Origin: Vibrio spartinae
GTDB taxonomy: Bacteria > Pseudomonadota > Gammaproteobacteria > Enterobacterales > Vibrionaceae
Reading direction: 5' to 3'
Length of the DNA stretch: 64,000 nucleotides
NCBI RefSeq assembly: GCF_024347135.1
Contig: NZ_AP024907.1
Coordinates: forward strand, 3,773,001 to 3,837,000
The translations under genes were made by a program, and so were the position numbers. Under the pieces are notes generated by a model. That model was not told the DNA's origin and made no database searches. It was given only the letters and a program-made list of their open reading frames with translations. Below are positions 9,400 through 17,984 of this stretch, piece after piece. Every line of letters starts with the position of its first letter. Within the stretch, counting starts at the first letter, position 1.

Positions 9400-10063
9400 A
9401 ATCTTCAACCTCGCTTAAGAAACCCTGATTTAACTCGAGATGACGATACATCGGACGGGAATTGACCAGATTAATATCATGTGTAGCAAGAAGAATTGTC
9501 ACACCTGCCCGGTTGAATTCCTCAAACAAGCGAAGAATCCGGTTGGATAAATCCGGATCGAGATTACCGGTTGGTTCATCAGCCAATAGCAAAGTCGGCC
9601 GATTCACCACCGCTCTTGCGATACCGACACGCTGCTGTTCCCCGCCGGAAAGCTGACTCGGCAGGCAACGCGTTTTATCCAGTAGTCCGGTTTTATCCAA
9701 AGCCGCTGAGACGCGTCTTTTGATCTCATTCTCAGAGATCGATTCAATCCGCATTGGGAGTGCCACGTTATCGAACACGCTGCGATCCATCAACAACCGG
9801 TGTTCTTGAAAGACAATCCCGATATTACGCCGTAAAAACGGAATATCGGGATTTGGAATACGTGTAATATCGTGTCCGTTAAAATGGATCCGCCCGTCAG
9901 TCGGGCGTTCGATAGCACAAATCAATTTCAGTAATGTACTTTTCCCAGCACCTGAATGCCCACCAACAAATGCCATTTCCCCACGACGGAGGTAGAAGTC
10001 GACTTTTTGTAAGGCTTGTCGTCCTCCTCGATAGGCTTTACTCACTTGCTGAAACCTGATCAC
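9389..10063 (-). CDS. ftsE: Cell-division ATP-binding protein FtsE
   Basis: ABC-type ATPase of the FtsEX complex, which couples divisome assembly to peptidoglycan hydrolysis. 224 residues. Walker A GGHSGAGKST, Q-loop FQEHRLL, signature LSGGEQQR, Walker B LLADEPTGNLD and the H-loop ATHD are all intact. It lies between ftsY and ftsX on the same strand, the conserved ftsY-ftsE-ftsX order. Confidence 0.97.
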   Translation of the reverse strand: MIRFQQVSKAYRGGRQALQKVDFYLRRGEMAFVGGHSGAGKSTLLKLICAIERPTDGRIHFNGHDITRIPNPDIPFLRRNIGIVFQEHRLLMDRSVFDNVALPMRIESISENEIKRRVSAALDKTGLLDKTRCLPSQLSGGEQQRVGIARAVVNRPTLLLADEPTGNLDPDLSNRILRLFEEFNRAGVTILLATHDINLVNSRPMYRHLELNQGFLSEVEDYGN

Positions 10064-10160
10064 TCGCTATCCCCTTCCTCAAGCATAATCCATGTTTGTT
10101 GCCCGTCTATATACTTTCTTTACAACAGTCTGTTTGCAGCATCGTCAGTTTTGAACCGCG

Positions 10161-10188
10161 CCAGTTTGACGATCCCAGTTTGACGATC
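10161..10188. repeat. Perfect 14-bp tandem duplication in the ftsY-ftsE gap
   Basis: CCAGTTTGACGATC occurs twice head to tail at 10161-10174 and 10175-10188, between the ftsY stop and the ftsE start. It looks like a recent slippage duplication. No known protein site matches. Confidence 0.75.
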
Positions 10189-10229
10189 ATTATTCACAGG
10201 CATGACCTGAACGATTGATCTCACTGCTG

Positions 10230-11477
10230 CTATTCATCCCGACTGAACAACGCCTCAATAAACTCTTCCGTTTGGAAAGGACGTAAATCATCAATGCCTT
10301 CTCCGACGCCAATAAAGCGAATCGGGATTTTAAACTGATCAGCGATCGCAAAAATCACCCCACCTTTGGCAGTTCCATCCAGTTTTGTCAGGGTAATCCC
10401 CGTCACTGGTGCAACCTCACTGAATAATTTGGCTTGGCTGATCGCGTTCTGGCCGGTACCGGCATCTAAGGTCAGCATAATCTCATGAGGCGCCGATTCA
10501 TCAAGCTTCTTCATAACGCGTACAATTTTGCGCAACTCTTCCATCAGGTTGCCTTTATTTTGTAATCGTCCGGCAGTATCAGCAATGACCACATCGACAC
10601 CCCGCGCCTTGGCAGCTTCAATGGTATCGTAAATCACGGAGGCACTATCGGCGCCGGTATGCTGGGCAATCACTGGCACTTGATTACGCTCCCCCCAGAT
10701 TTGCAACTGCTCAACGGCAGCGGCCCGGAATGTATCCCCGGCAGCAAGCATGACCTTTTTACCCTGCATCTGATATTGTTTCGCCAGCTTACCAATGGTT
10801 GTCGTTTTCCCCACACCATTGACACCGACCATCAGGATCACGTAAGGGGTTTTCTGCTCATCAATCACTAAAGGCTGCTCGACGTGAGAGAGAATCTCTC
10901 CCATTTCTTCTTTCAGCAAGCTGTATAATGCTTCACCGTCTTTTAACTGTTGGCGATTCGCTTTTTCTGTCAGGTTATTGATGATCTTGACCGTTGTATT
11001 CATACCGACATCGGCAACTAACAACTGCTCTTCAAGTTCTTCGAAAAGATCTTCATCGATCTTTTTCCCTTTGAATAAACCAAAAAATCCGGCACCGATA
11101 TTAGCTTTGGTCCGGCTCAGGCTTCTTTTTAAACGTGTAAAAAAGCCTTCGGTCGGTTTTTCCTGTTCGGCAACTCTCACGGGTTGCGGTGCTGCCGGGA
11201 CAGCGTCTGCTTCACTCGCTTCACTCGGTTCCTGGATACGATCCGTTTCCACCTCGATTTGACGTTCAGGAAGCTCTGCTACTTCACTGGCCGCGCTTTC
11301 CTCTGTCGGCGCTACATCTGTCGGTGCAACATCTGCCAAAGACTCTTCCGCCTCAGGGACATCTTCACCAACATCGCTATCGGTCGTTGTTTCAGTCAGA
11401 TCATTTTTTTCATTGGGAGTCTCATCATCACCAAAACCAAGCCATGACAGCAGGCCACGCTTCTTTTTTTCTGTCAT
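10230..11477 (-). CDS. ftsY: Signal recognition particle receptor FtsY
   Basis: GTPase receptor that docks SRP-ribosome complexes at the inner membrane. 415 residues. An acidic, Glu/Asp-rich N-terminal A domain of ~110 residues includes a DVAPT-DVAPT repeat. The N domain and the G domain follow, with G1 GVNGVGKTTT, DTFRAAAVEQL, G3 DTAGR, G4 TKLDGTAKGG and the C-terminal GVGEGIDDLRPF. The A domain is the variable part in this family. It is divergent from rsmD and heads the ftsY-ftsE-ftsX cluster. Confidence 0.97.
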   Translation of the reverse strand: MTEKKKRGLLSWLGFGDDETPNEKNDLTETTTDSDVGEDVPEAEESLADVAPTDVAPTEESAASEVAELPERQIEVETDRIQEPSEASEADAVPAAPQPVRVAEQEKPTEGFFTRLKRSLSRTKANIGAGFFGLFKGKKIDEDLFEELEEQLLVADVGMNTTVKIINNLTEKANRQQLKDGEALYSLLKEEMGEILSHVEQPLVIDEQKTPYVILMVGVNGVGKTTTIGKLAKQYQMQGKKVMLAAGDTFRAAAVEQLQIWGERNQVPVIAQHTGADSASVIYDTIEAAKARGVDVVIADTAGRLQNKGNLMEELRKIVRVMKKLDESAPHEIMLTLDAGTGQNAISQAKLFSEVAPVTGITLTKLDGTAKGGVIFAIADQFKIPIRFIGVGEGIDDLRPFQTEEFIEALFSRDE

Positions 11478-11719
11478 CTGGAAATATCCTAGATTTATTC
11501 ATCGCTTCAAAACGTTATAATACCAGTTCTACTGATGACGTCATTGGTATCATACTTTTCTCAGAATATTGATATGCTCAAGAAAAGAAAAATGACAAAG
11601 CCGTGAAAAATCTAAACTCAGGCTGTTAAACTTCATCATGCTTCAATTCGTACCTTCACCCGTCTGCAACAACACAGGCCGGGCGGCTATATTAACACTT
11701 TATTTTCGGTCAAAAAATC

Positions 11720-12322
11720 ATGGGAAAACATCGTCAGCCAAACCAGTCACAAAAAAAAGACAAATCAGGCTTTATTCGGATTATTAGTGGATTGTGGAGA
11801 GGCCGAAAACTGCCGGTTCATGATGCTGAAGGTCTCAGACCCACCACAGACAGAGTCAAAGAAACCCTGTTTAACTGGCTGGCGACCGATATCCCTCAAG
11901 CCCGTTGTCTCGATCTGTTTGCCGGCTCAGGGAGTCTGGGCTTCGAAGCGGCATCACGTCAGGCTGAACACGTGACGATGATTGAGAAAAACCCAGCCGC
12001 ATTTCAGCAACTCAAGAAAAATCAGCAGGCGCTGTCAGCAACGCAACTCCAAGTCATTCAGAGCGATACGCTGCTTTATCTCGCCCAAACGCCGCCAGAA
12101 AGGGCCTACGACATTGTGTTTATCGACCCACCGTTCCGACAAGGGCTACTAGAGGATACACTCCGGTTACTGGAGAGCAACCAATGGTTACACGAACAGG
12201 CAATGATTTATATCGAGAGTGAAAAAGAATGGCCAGTCGCCGCCATTCCTGCATCTTGGCAACTCTACCGAGAAAAAATTGCCGGACAAGTTTGCTATCG
12301 CTTATACCAAAAAGCCCCTTAA
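11720..12322 (+). CDS. rsmD: 16S rRNA m2G966 methyltransferase RsmD
   Basis: SAM-dependent methyltransferase that modifies guanine 966 of 16S rRNA. 200 residues. SAM-binding motif LDLFAGSGSLGFEA, acidic motif VTMIEKN and the catalytic DPPF (FIDPPFRQG) are present, with LRPTTDRVKETLFNWL near the N-terminus. It is divergent from ftsY, as in enterics. The stop codon lies in the loop of the terminator hairpin. Confidence 0.96.
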   Translation: MGKHRQPNQSQKKDKSGFIRIISGLWRGRKLPVHDAEGLRPTTDRVKETLFNWLATDIPQARCLDLFAGSGSLGFEAASRQAEHVTMIEKNPAAFQQLKKNQQALSATQLQVIQSDTLLYLAQTPPERAYDIVFIDPPFRQGLLEDTLRLLESNQWLHEQAMIYIESEKEWPVAAIPASWQLYREKIAGQVCYRLYQKAP

Positions 12323-12337
12323 AACGGGGCTTTTCCA
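12306..12337. terminator. Bidirectional terminator after rsmD
   Basis: AAAAGCCCC (12310-12318) pairs with GGGGCTTTT (12326-12334) around a 7-nt loop containing the rsmD TAA stop. The flanking A- and T-runs serve both rsmD (+) and the convergent MarC-family gene (-). Confidence 0.9.
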
Positions 12338-12357
12338 ATGGCGGGCCTGAAACAGAC

Positions 12358-12945
12358 TCAGCCTGCCACATAACTTTTGATGCCATCCAAAAACATCTGC
12401 GTTGAAACCATCACCAAGAGTAATCCCATCAAACGCTCGGCTGCTTTCAAACCTCTTTCGCCTAAAATCCGGTGGAAAAAGTCATAAAACATCAAAATAA
12501 CTGAAGTGCCGGACCATGCCAGAAAAACAGCCAACGCCAACTCTGGTAAGTCATTTGGCGATTGTGTAGAAAATACCAGTAACGATGCGATCAAAGACGG
12601 ACCGGCAATCATCGGAACAGCCATCGGTACGATAAAAGGTTCTTCGCCAGCAGCCAGACCCGTAATTGAACCGGCACTGGGGAAAATCATCTTAATGGCA
12701 ATGATAAACAGAATCACACCGCCGGATATACTCAACGTCTCCGGTGCCACTTTCAGGAAACCAAGGATGTTTTTGCCGGCAAACAGGAAAATCATCAGAA
12801 TGAGTAGTGCAAAACACAATTCCCGGATCAACACGATGCGTCGTCGTTTCGGGTCGAGGTGTTTTAATATCGCAAGCACGATAGGGAGGTTGCCAAGCGG
12901 ATCCATGATCAAAAACATCATGGTCGCGACGGAAATAATTTCCAT
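12358..12945 (-). CDS. yhgN: MarC-family inner-membrane protein (YhgN-like)
   Basis: 195-residue protein of the MarC/YhgN family, annotated as NAAT-type transporters but with no established substrate. Six hydrophobic segments, an early MDPLGNLPIVLAIL motif typical of the family, and FIVPMAVPMIAGPSLI in the middle. Convergent with rsmD. The function remains uncertain, although the family assignment is firm. Confidence 0.88.
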   Translation of the reverse strand: MEIISVATMMFLIMDPLGNLPIVLAILKHLDPKRRRIVLIRELCFALLILMIFLFAGKNILGFLKVAPETLSISGGVILFIIAIKMIFPSAGSITGLAAGEEPFIVPMAVPMIAGPSLIASLLVFSTQSPNDLPELALAVFLAWSGTSVILMFYDFFHRILGERGLKAAERLMGLLLVMVSTQMFLDGIKSYVAG

Positions 12946-13078
12946 ACTTACATCTCAGACGGTTCAGTAAAAAACGGAGTATAACAACCTGCAAGCAAGA
13001 TTTCGACGTCCGAATGAGCTCGTCGGAATGCTCTGTATTCGGTCACTTCCATCTGTCAGAAGCACCCAAAGAATCAAC

Positions 13079-13672
13079 TCAGGGATACGCTGGCAATATC
13101 GCAACAACAAGCAGACATAATGCCACTAAAAACCCGCAGGTCGTGACTAAAGAGAGTTGATTCACCTTTTTTTGACCGGGATAAACCATGACCCGAAAAA
13201 ACACGACAAACCATAGCGTGGCACCGACAGAAGCTTCCAAAGCACTCCAACTGCGAGCCTGAAGCCACCAGCCACTGGCAGACCAAATCAGCCCGAGTAG
13301 ACCCGTGCCTAAAACAGCAACAACGGTCATTCGTTTATCGATATAAGGCAGGAAAAGCAAATAGAGAACAATACCAAGCGCGATCAGGGTAACCGGCAAC
13401 CACCACTGGATCGGAGACAAAATATGTTGCCAAAAGGCCAAGCTGAAAGCGATGCAACTCAATAGGAAAGCGGAAAAAGATAAGCGAGATTTAGTTTTCC
13501 CGACAAAAGACCAAGTAAAAATCAGACAGCAACATAATGCGACTGAACTCCAGACAATTGAAGCACGCCATTCTGACGTAAGGCTCCACATCAAAACCAG
13601 TAATACTGTGGTACAAATGAGCCCCAAATAAAAAGAGAGTCTGTTTTGGTGACCGACATGGCTTTCCTGCAT
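13079..13672 (-). CDS. YhhN/TMEM86-like membrane protein
   Basis: 197 residues with about seven to eight hydrophobic segments. The segment SWSALEASVGATLWFVVFFRV resembles the conserved part of the YhhN (lysoplasmalogenase-like, TMEM86) family, and E. coli yhhN is also a neighbour of rsmD-ftsY. I therefore place it there with moderate confidence. Activity on lysoplasmalogens is known for some members but is not shown by the sequence. ATG at 13672 has an AAGG ribosome site. Cysteine-rich hydrophobic stretches (SSVALCCCLIF) are odd but not diagnostic. Confidence 0.65.
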   Translation of the reverse strand: MQESHVGHQNRLSFYLGLICTTVLLVLMWSLTSEWRASIVWSSVALCCCLIFTWSFVGKTKSRLSFSAFLLSCIAFSLAFWQHILSPIQWWLPVTLIALGIVLYLLFLPYIDKRMTVVAVLGTGLLGLIWSASGWWLQARSWSALEASVGATLWFVVFFRVMVYPGQKKVNQLSLVTTCGFLVALCLLVVAILPAYP

Positions 13673-14005
13673 ACAAGCTACCTTCGTGTTGAACAGCTGC
13701 TAGTTTATAGCCGTTTTATGAGAAATCCACCGATGACGTCAAAAACTTGGATCTGGGTAAAGAAGTAAACCTGCACGATATAAAAACCGTAAAAATCCGC
13801 TAAAAAACCATAAAAATGACGAGAAATGAATGAACCCTAATTTTTAGCAAAAAACCCCAACAAACAGATAAACATTTAACCCGTTTTAAATGTCACAAGC
13901 AGAACACCTTAAGATAAAAACACCATTATAAACAATTATTTAAAATAAAACCTCAAAAAATAAAAACACAAGTTAAAATTCGGGCATAACCGATAAAAAA
14001 ACACA
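13673..14005. other. AT-rich intergenic stretch
   Basis: About 330 bases clearly richer in A and T than the flanking genes, with many A-runs. I see no convincing gene or RNA. The end nearest 13672 must hold the promoter of the YhhN-like gene. The base composition suggests the edge of an acquired or fast-evolving accessory segment reaching to about 14.5 kb. Confidence 0.5.
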
Positions 14006-14203
14006 TCAGACCACTGAAAAATGACGTTCACGACGTTCAATTTGATAACCACTGTCAAATGCATCGATAAATAGACCGTTTTCTTGCTTAAAAAGCCCCA
14101 TAAAAACCATAGAACCACCTAAACAACCAAAACCAACAAGGCTATATAACAACCACCCCTCAACAGTAATATTATAAATAAAAATCAACAAGTTAAATAA
14201 CAT
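14006..14203 (-). CDS. Hypothetical small membrane protein
   Basis: An open frame of 65 residues from ATG at 14203 (longer with TTG at 14242). Two hydrophobic segments, MLFNLLIFIYN and WLLYSLVGFGCLGGSMVFM, precede a polar tail ending GYQIERRERHFSVV. The tail has balanced codon use compared with its AT-rich surroundings, which suggests real coding. There is no clear ribosome site. I do not recognise the family, and it could be spurious. Confidence 0.4.
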   Translation of the reverse strand: MLFNLLIFIYNITVEGWLLYSLVGFGCLGGSMVFMGLFKQENGLFIDAFDSGYQIERRERHFSVV

Positions 14204-14390
14204 TTTATAGCTAAATATCGATATAGAACAAATAACAAACAAACAAAACCAACATTAAAACCAGCCACAAACCGTATCTAACGCATCATAAACATAGTTT
14301 TTCAAAGATTTTACAAAATAAATTTGATCAATCATGAAAAAATGATATTCTGTATAAATATTAACAACTAAATTTTAGGAGCAGTGTGTT

Positions 14391-14471
14391 ATGATCACGC
14401 CATCGCAAAAGCAGGGACTTGTCATGATTGCAGTTATTCTCGGCCTTATGACACTGCCTCTGTTTTATTGA
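14391..14471 (+). CDS. Probable 26-residue membrane microprotein
   Basis: ATG at 14391 is preceded by TAGGAG with 9-nt spacing, a strong ribosome site. It encodes 26 residues: a short polar head MITPSQKQG, then a single hydrophobic helix LVMIAVILGLMTLPLFY. The stop at 14469-14471 is followed 6 bp later by a 20-bp perfect terminator. Ribosome site, helix and terminator together argue for a real gene. It resembles in size the small bacterial membrane proteins that attach to larger complexes. I cannot assign a family. Confidence 0.65.
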   Translation: MITPSQKQGLVMIAVILGLMTLPLFY

Positions 14472-14477
14472 CATCTT

Positions 14478-14521
14478 GATAAACAAAAAGGGACGCTAAA
14501 AAGCGTCCCTTTTTGTTTATC
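14478..14521. terminator. Bidirectional terminator with a 20-bp perfect stem
   Basis: Positions 14478-14497 pair perfectly with 14502-14521 around an AAAA loop, with GGGACGCT at the tip and A/T runs at the base. It separates the microprotein gene (+) from the convergent HEPN-like gene (-). Confidence 0.93.
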
Positions 14522-14528
14522 AAATGAT

Positions 14529-14900
14529 TCATTCAAATAACTTCGCAGATACAAACTCCCAATGGATGTAATAAACACCGAGAGCAATCATCGTCATCAC
14601 CATCATCACAGAGATCGCTGCACGCCAGATAAAGCGACCACTCCTTGGCATTAACTCTTTCATACACTCATCATAAGCATCCAAAAATGCTTCACAATCG
14701 TCTAATTGATAGTCGGTTTCATGCATTAACTTGTTCCGAACCGTCGCGATATATCTCAATTTTTTGATAACATCATGCGGTAATCGATTTTCACAACTCG
14801 AGATCAGTTGATGCAACCCTCGTCCTTCTGCGTGATATTGAACACGAAGGAGATGTTCCAGTTTTCGTGTTCTGATAACAACTTTTTCAATCTCTGACAT
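14529..14900 (-). CDS. HEPN/DUF4145-like protein with C-terminal membrane anchor
   Basis: 123 residues. The N-terminal ~90 look like an all-helical domain, with HDVIKKLRYIATVRNKLMHE containing RNKLMH, the R-X4-H motif of HEPN domains, many of which are RNases or toxins. A single C-terminal helix (AAISVMMVMTMIALGVYYI) would anchor it in the membrane. ATG at 14900 has a GAGGGG ribosome site. It resembles the DUF4145 group. Nuclease activity is an inference from the motif only. No nucleotidyltransferase partner gene is adjacent. Confidence 0.68.
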   Translation of the reverse strand: MSEIEKVVIRTRKLEHLLRVQYHAEGRGLHQLISSCENRLPHDVIKKLRYIATVRNKLMHETDYQLDDCEAFLDAYDECMKELMPRSGRFIWRAAISVMMVMTMIALGVYYIHWEFVSAKLFE

Positions 14901-14950
14901 GGCAATCCCCTCGATTTCTCCTGATACCCAGAGAACCTATGATGCTGACA

Positions 14951-15955
14951 TTATGGCAACAACCAGTGAGTCAACCGGAAACGAGCACATACCCAACTCA
15001 TCACCAAAGCACCGATATAGCTCATTATAATCCATAATGGAATCACCCAAAGCGGATGCCCCGATAAATTTAGCTCAAAATGATGCATGGGCCATAAAAC
15101 CAGCGGATGCAGGATGTAGATCCCCAAACTATAGCGGCTGGTAAAGCGTATCACTTTTTGCCACATCGGAGATAAGCGCTCCCCCCAGTGTCGGCACATG
15201 ACAAAAATCATCCCTGCAACCACAACGGTATTGATCGTTTTGTAGGAAAGCCAGCGCTTGACGGTATATTCCCCCGCTTCCACACTCAGATGAATCACCA
15301 TATACGCGGTTACCATCAAGCCAATACTTCCCAGCAGCCCCCAAAGCCAGACATGAACCGCTTCCCGGGACAGATAATATCCGAACAGCAGATAACCGGA
15401 GTAAAGCCATAATGAATAAGACCAAAACCCATTCCAATAAAACAAATACGCGACTGAACTGAAAATCCATAGCAACAGATAGCCTTGCGTAAACCATTCA
15501 TATCGTCTGACAGCCCAGTGAAAGAAAGGGATTAAAGCGTATAACGGGATAAAGTAATAAAAGAATCCAAGATGATAGTAGGTCGCTTCATGGGGCATCT
15601 CGATGAGTCGTTCCTTGACATTATCCCAATCAAAACCAGTCGCATCCCACCCGGATAAATAGGCATAGAATACGGACCAGATCAGAAACGGAATCACGAC
15701 TTTCATGACTCTGCGCTGAAGATAGTATTTCCCGTCGAAAGGACGGGCATCACTGATAAGAAGCGCACCAGAGACCATGATAAATACCGGAACGGCCCAC
15801 CGGCTGACACTATTTAAACCGGCAGCAACCACCCAGTGCTCAAAAGGAATCGCACCGTATTGATGACGAAATGGCCCCAAGACATGAATACCGACAACAA
15901 ACAGTGCAGCCAAAGAACGCAGTAAATCGAAATAGAAAACCCGACTGGGACTCAT
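14951..15955 (-). CDS. Acyltransferase family 3 membrane protein (O-acetyltransferase-like)
   Basis: 334 residues with about ten hydrophobic helices. The N-terminal FYFDLLRSLAALFVVGIHVLGPF contains the R...H pattern of acyltransferase-3 proteins. WAVPVFIMVSGALLIS and YSLGIYILHPLVLWPM are further family signatures. Such proteins move acyl groups, usually acetyl, onto surface sugars from the cytoplasm. It resembles WecH-like O-acetyltransferases. The substrate cannot be read from the sequence. No polysaccharide genes are nearby. Confidence 0.85.
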   Translation of the reverse strand: MSPSRVFYFDLLRSLAALFVVGIHVLGPFRHQYGAIPFEHWVVAAGLNSVSRWAVPVFIMVSGALLISDARPFDGKYYLQRRVMKVVIPFLIWSVFYAYLSGWDATGFDWDNVKERLIEMPHEATYYHLGFFYYFIPLYALIPFFHWAVRRYEWFTQGYLLLWIFSSVAYLFYWNGFWSYSLWLYSGYLLFGYYLSREAVHVWLWGLLGSIGLMVTAYMVIHLSVEAGEYTVKRWLSYKTINTVVVAGMIFVMCRHWGERLSPMWQKVIRFTSRYSLGIYILHPLVLWPMHHFELNLSGHPLWVIPLWIIMSYIGALVMSWVCARFRLTHWLLP

Positions 15956-16170
15956 CTTGAATCTCTCCTCTTATCTTGTCGATGACTCTAGCGAGATTGT
16001 CCTGTCAGATACAACAATCTATGGTTATCTTTTATTCAAGCTTATGTCAGAAATTCATTTTGATAGGAATTACCAATTAATAAAATCAACTTAACCGAAT
16101 TTATTTCATTGTTTGGCCGACGTATGATGAACGGGAATTAAACAGAATTCAGCAATAGATGGAGTGTCTT

Positions 16171-16641
16171 ATGAAAACGAATGTTATCGGCTTAGACAGT
16201 ACAACGAGCCAAAAACTTGCCACATCTTTAAATCAACTCCTTGCCAACTATCAGGTATTTTACATGAATGTCAGGGGTTACCACTGGAACATTAAAGGGC
16301 CAGAGTTTTTTGAACTTCATACCAAGTTTGAAGAGATCTATACTGAACTACTGACTAAAATCGATGAAGTCGCTGAGCGAATTCTGACGTTAGGAAGCAC
16401 ACCGCTGCATACCTTCAGTGATTATGTAGCATGCTCTGAAATTCAGGAGCATAAGCAAGCTTCACAGGCAAAAGCAACGGTTGAAGGTTTAGTACAGGGG
16501 TTCGGAACGCTGGTAAAACAGCAACGAGAAATTTTAGGGATTGCAGGTGATGCAAGCGATGAAGGAACCGCAGCATTGATGAGTGATTACATCAGAGAAC
16601 AAGAAAAACAAATCTGGATGTTTAACGCTTGGCTACAGTAA
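16171..16641 (+). CDS. dps: Dps-family DNA-protection / ferritin-like protein
   Basis: 156-residue mini-ferritin that oxidises iron with peroxide and stores it, protecting DNA. The ferroxidase residues are visible in NVRGYHWNIKG, FFELHTKFEEIY and IDEVAERI. ATG at 16171 has a GGAG ribosome site 6 nt upstream. The in-frame ATG at 16159 overlaps that site and is rejected as the start. It stands alone, convergent with the EAL-HDOD gene. The upstream 15956-16170 gap shows no clear OxyR site. Confidence 0.92.
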   Translation: MKTNVIGLDSTTSQKLATSLNQLLANYQVFYMNVRGYHWNIKGPEFFELHTKFEEIYTELLTKIDEVAERILTLGSTPLHTFSDYVACSEIQEHKQASQAKATVEGLVQGFGTLVKQQREILGIAGDASDEGTAALMSDYIREQEKQIWMFNAWLQ

Positions 16642-16705
16642 AGTGATTGGTTTTCGAACTCGCGTATCACACCCAAGCTAAATTCTGAGAACGTTCTATA
16701 ACTAT

Positions 16706-16751
16706 CGGTCTGAGGGATGGCGGTCTGAGAGATCGACGGTCTGAGGAGTCA
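16706..16751. repeat. Triplicate ~15-bp tandem repeat
   Basis: CGGTCTGAG-containing units start at 16706, 16721 and 16737 (units CGGTCTGAGGGATGG, CGGTCTGAGAGATCGA, CGGTCTGAGGAGTCA). They end exactly at the stop of the EAL-HDOD gene, so the last unit may be where a duplicated gene end began. No function is evident. Confidence 0.65.
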
Positions 16752-17975
16752 CACGATATATTGAGCATTGTTACTCCAACACAATGCTTCATGGAGTGAC
16801 AGACTGACTTCCTCAACCGATAGGCCGATTTTTGCGCTCTCCGTTTCAATGCCATGCCAGTCACCTCGTTCAAAATATTCCTGAATCGTCAGTAGGTCGC
16901 CAAAAGCACCTTTGCGCTTCGCCAGCGCTTCTTTCGCTAATTCAGGTAATGGTAACTGTTCCATTAAATCATCAATGGAAACGTCCAGAATGGCATCGAG
17001 CACAGAAAACAGACCGATCATAAATGCCTGCCCTTTCAACTCATGAAAAACGTCATGGGATGACATCAACTGACAAAAATGAGCGCGCTGGAGCGATAAA
17101 CGATAGAGTTCTTTCGGCTTATCCACGGCAATGTAAGATGCAACGGTCAGAGATACAAAAGACTTGAGTCGGTCTTGACCTAAATAGATAAGCGCTTGGC
17201 GGAACGAGGAGATGCTGACACAAAGGCGATCTGAAAGTGCATTCACAAAACGTAGTAGTTTATAAGACAAAGTCACATCTTGTGAGAGGATTTCTTCAAC
17301 TCGGTCAAAATCCACTTCGGGCCGACAGACTTCAATAAATAAATTCATTGCAGTCAGGTATTCTGGAACCACATAGCGCTTTTTCATCACCTGTGGCTTT
17401 CTAAAATAATAACCTTGAAAAAAGGAGAAGCCGGCAGCTTTGGTTTGCAGAAACTCTTCTTCCGTTTCTACCCGCTCCGCAAGAAACCGACACTGACATT
17501 TCTCGGCAATTTTTTCTTGGACAAACTGACAAGCTTCATCCACACCCAAAGCCATAATATCCAGTTTGACGATATGAACATAAGGGAGAAAGCGTTCCCA
17601 CGCTGGTGAATAGACGAAATCATCGAGTGCCAGTAAATAGCCGTGGCGATGTAAATCACGGATAACATAGTATAACTCATCGGTCGGTTCACAAGTTTCC
17701 AATACCTCGACGACAATCCGGTGCTTGGGCAGCGTAAAGGGAAGGCGACGAATCAGACTTTTATAGGGAAAATTGATAAAACAACGCGCTGACCGTCGCT
17801 CAGATATTCTGCCAACTGCCAGGAAGTTTTCAGCGATTAAACGATAGGTTGCCCGCTCTGAACTGATGTGAGATGGAAACGCATTCATTTCTCCGTCACG
17901 AAAAAGTAATTCGTAGCCTAGCGTGACGCCTTTTGCATTAAGAATTGGCTGACGAGCAACATATGTATATCGCAT
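16749..17975 (-). CDS. EAL-HDOD domain signalling protein (CdgJ/YuxH-like)
   Basis: 408 residues: N-terminal EAL-type domain (about 1-200), then HDOD domain (about 200-400). The EAL domain starts VARQPILNAKGVTLGYELLFRDG, with ELL in place of EAL, and ends with a FFQGYYFRKPQ motif. Some active-site glutamates and aspartates are replaced, so cyclic-di-GMP hydrolysis is uncertain. This EAL-HDOD architecture is common in Vibrio, where CdgJ affects motility and biofilm. Which cdg gene it matches is not resolved. Confidence 0.87.
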   Translation of the reverse strand: MRYTYVARQPILNAKGVTLGYELLFRDGEMNAFPSHISSERATYRLIAENFLAVGRISERRSARCFINFPYKSLIRRLPFTLPKHRIVVEVLETCEPTDELYYVIRDLHRHGYLLALDDFVYSPAWERFLPYVHIVKLDIMALGVDEACQFVQEKIAEKCQCRFLAERVETEEEFLQTKAAGFSFFQGYYFRKPQVMKKRYVVPEYLTAMNLFIEVCRPEVDFDRVEEILSQDVTLSYKLLRFVNALSDRLCVSISSFRQALIYLGQDRLKSFVSLTVASYIAVDKPKELYRLSLQRAHFCQLMSSHDVFHELKGQAFMIGLFSVLDAILDVSIDDLMEQLPLPELAKEALAKRKGAFGDLLTIQEYFERGDWHGIETESAKIGLSVEEVSLSLHEALCWSNNAQYIV

Positions 17976-17984
17976 TTTTCGAAC

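Noticed and set aside
16642..16748. A remnant of a mobile element after dps
   Set aside because: Only short tandem repeats are seen; no inverted ends, target duplication or transposase fragment.
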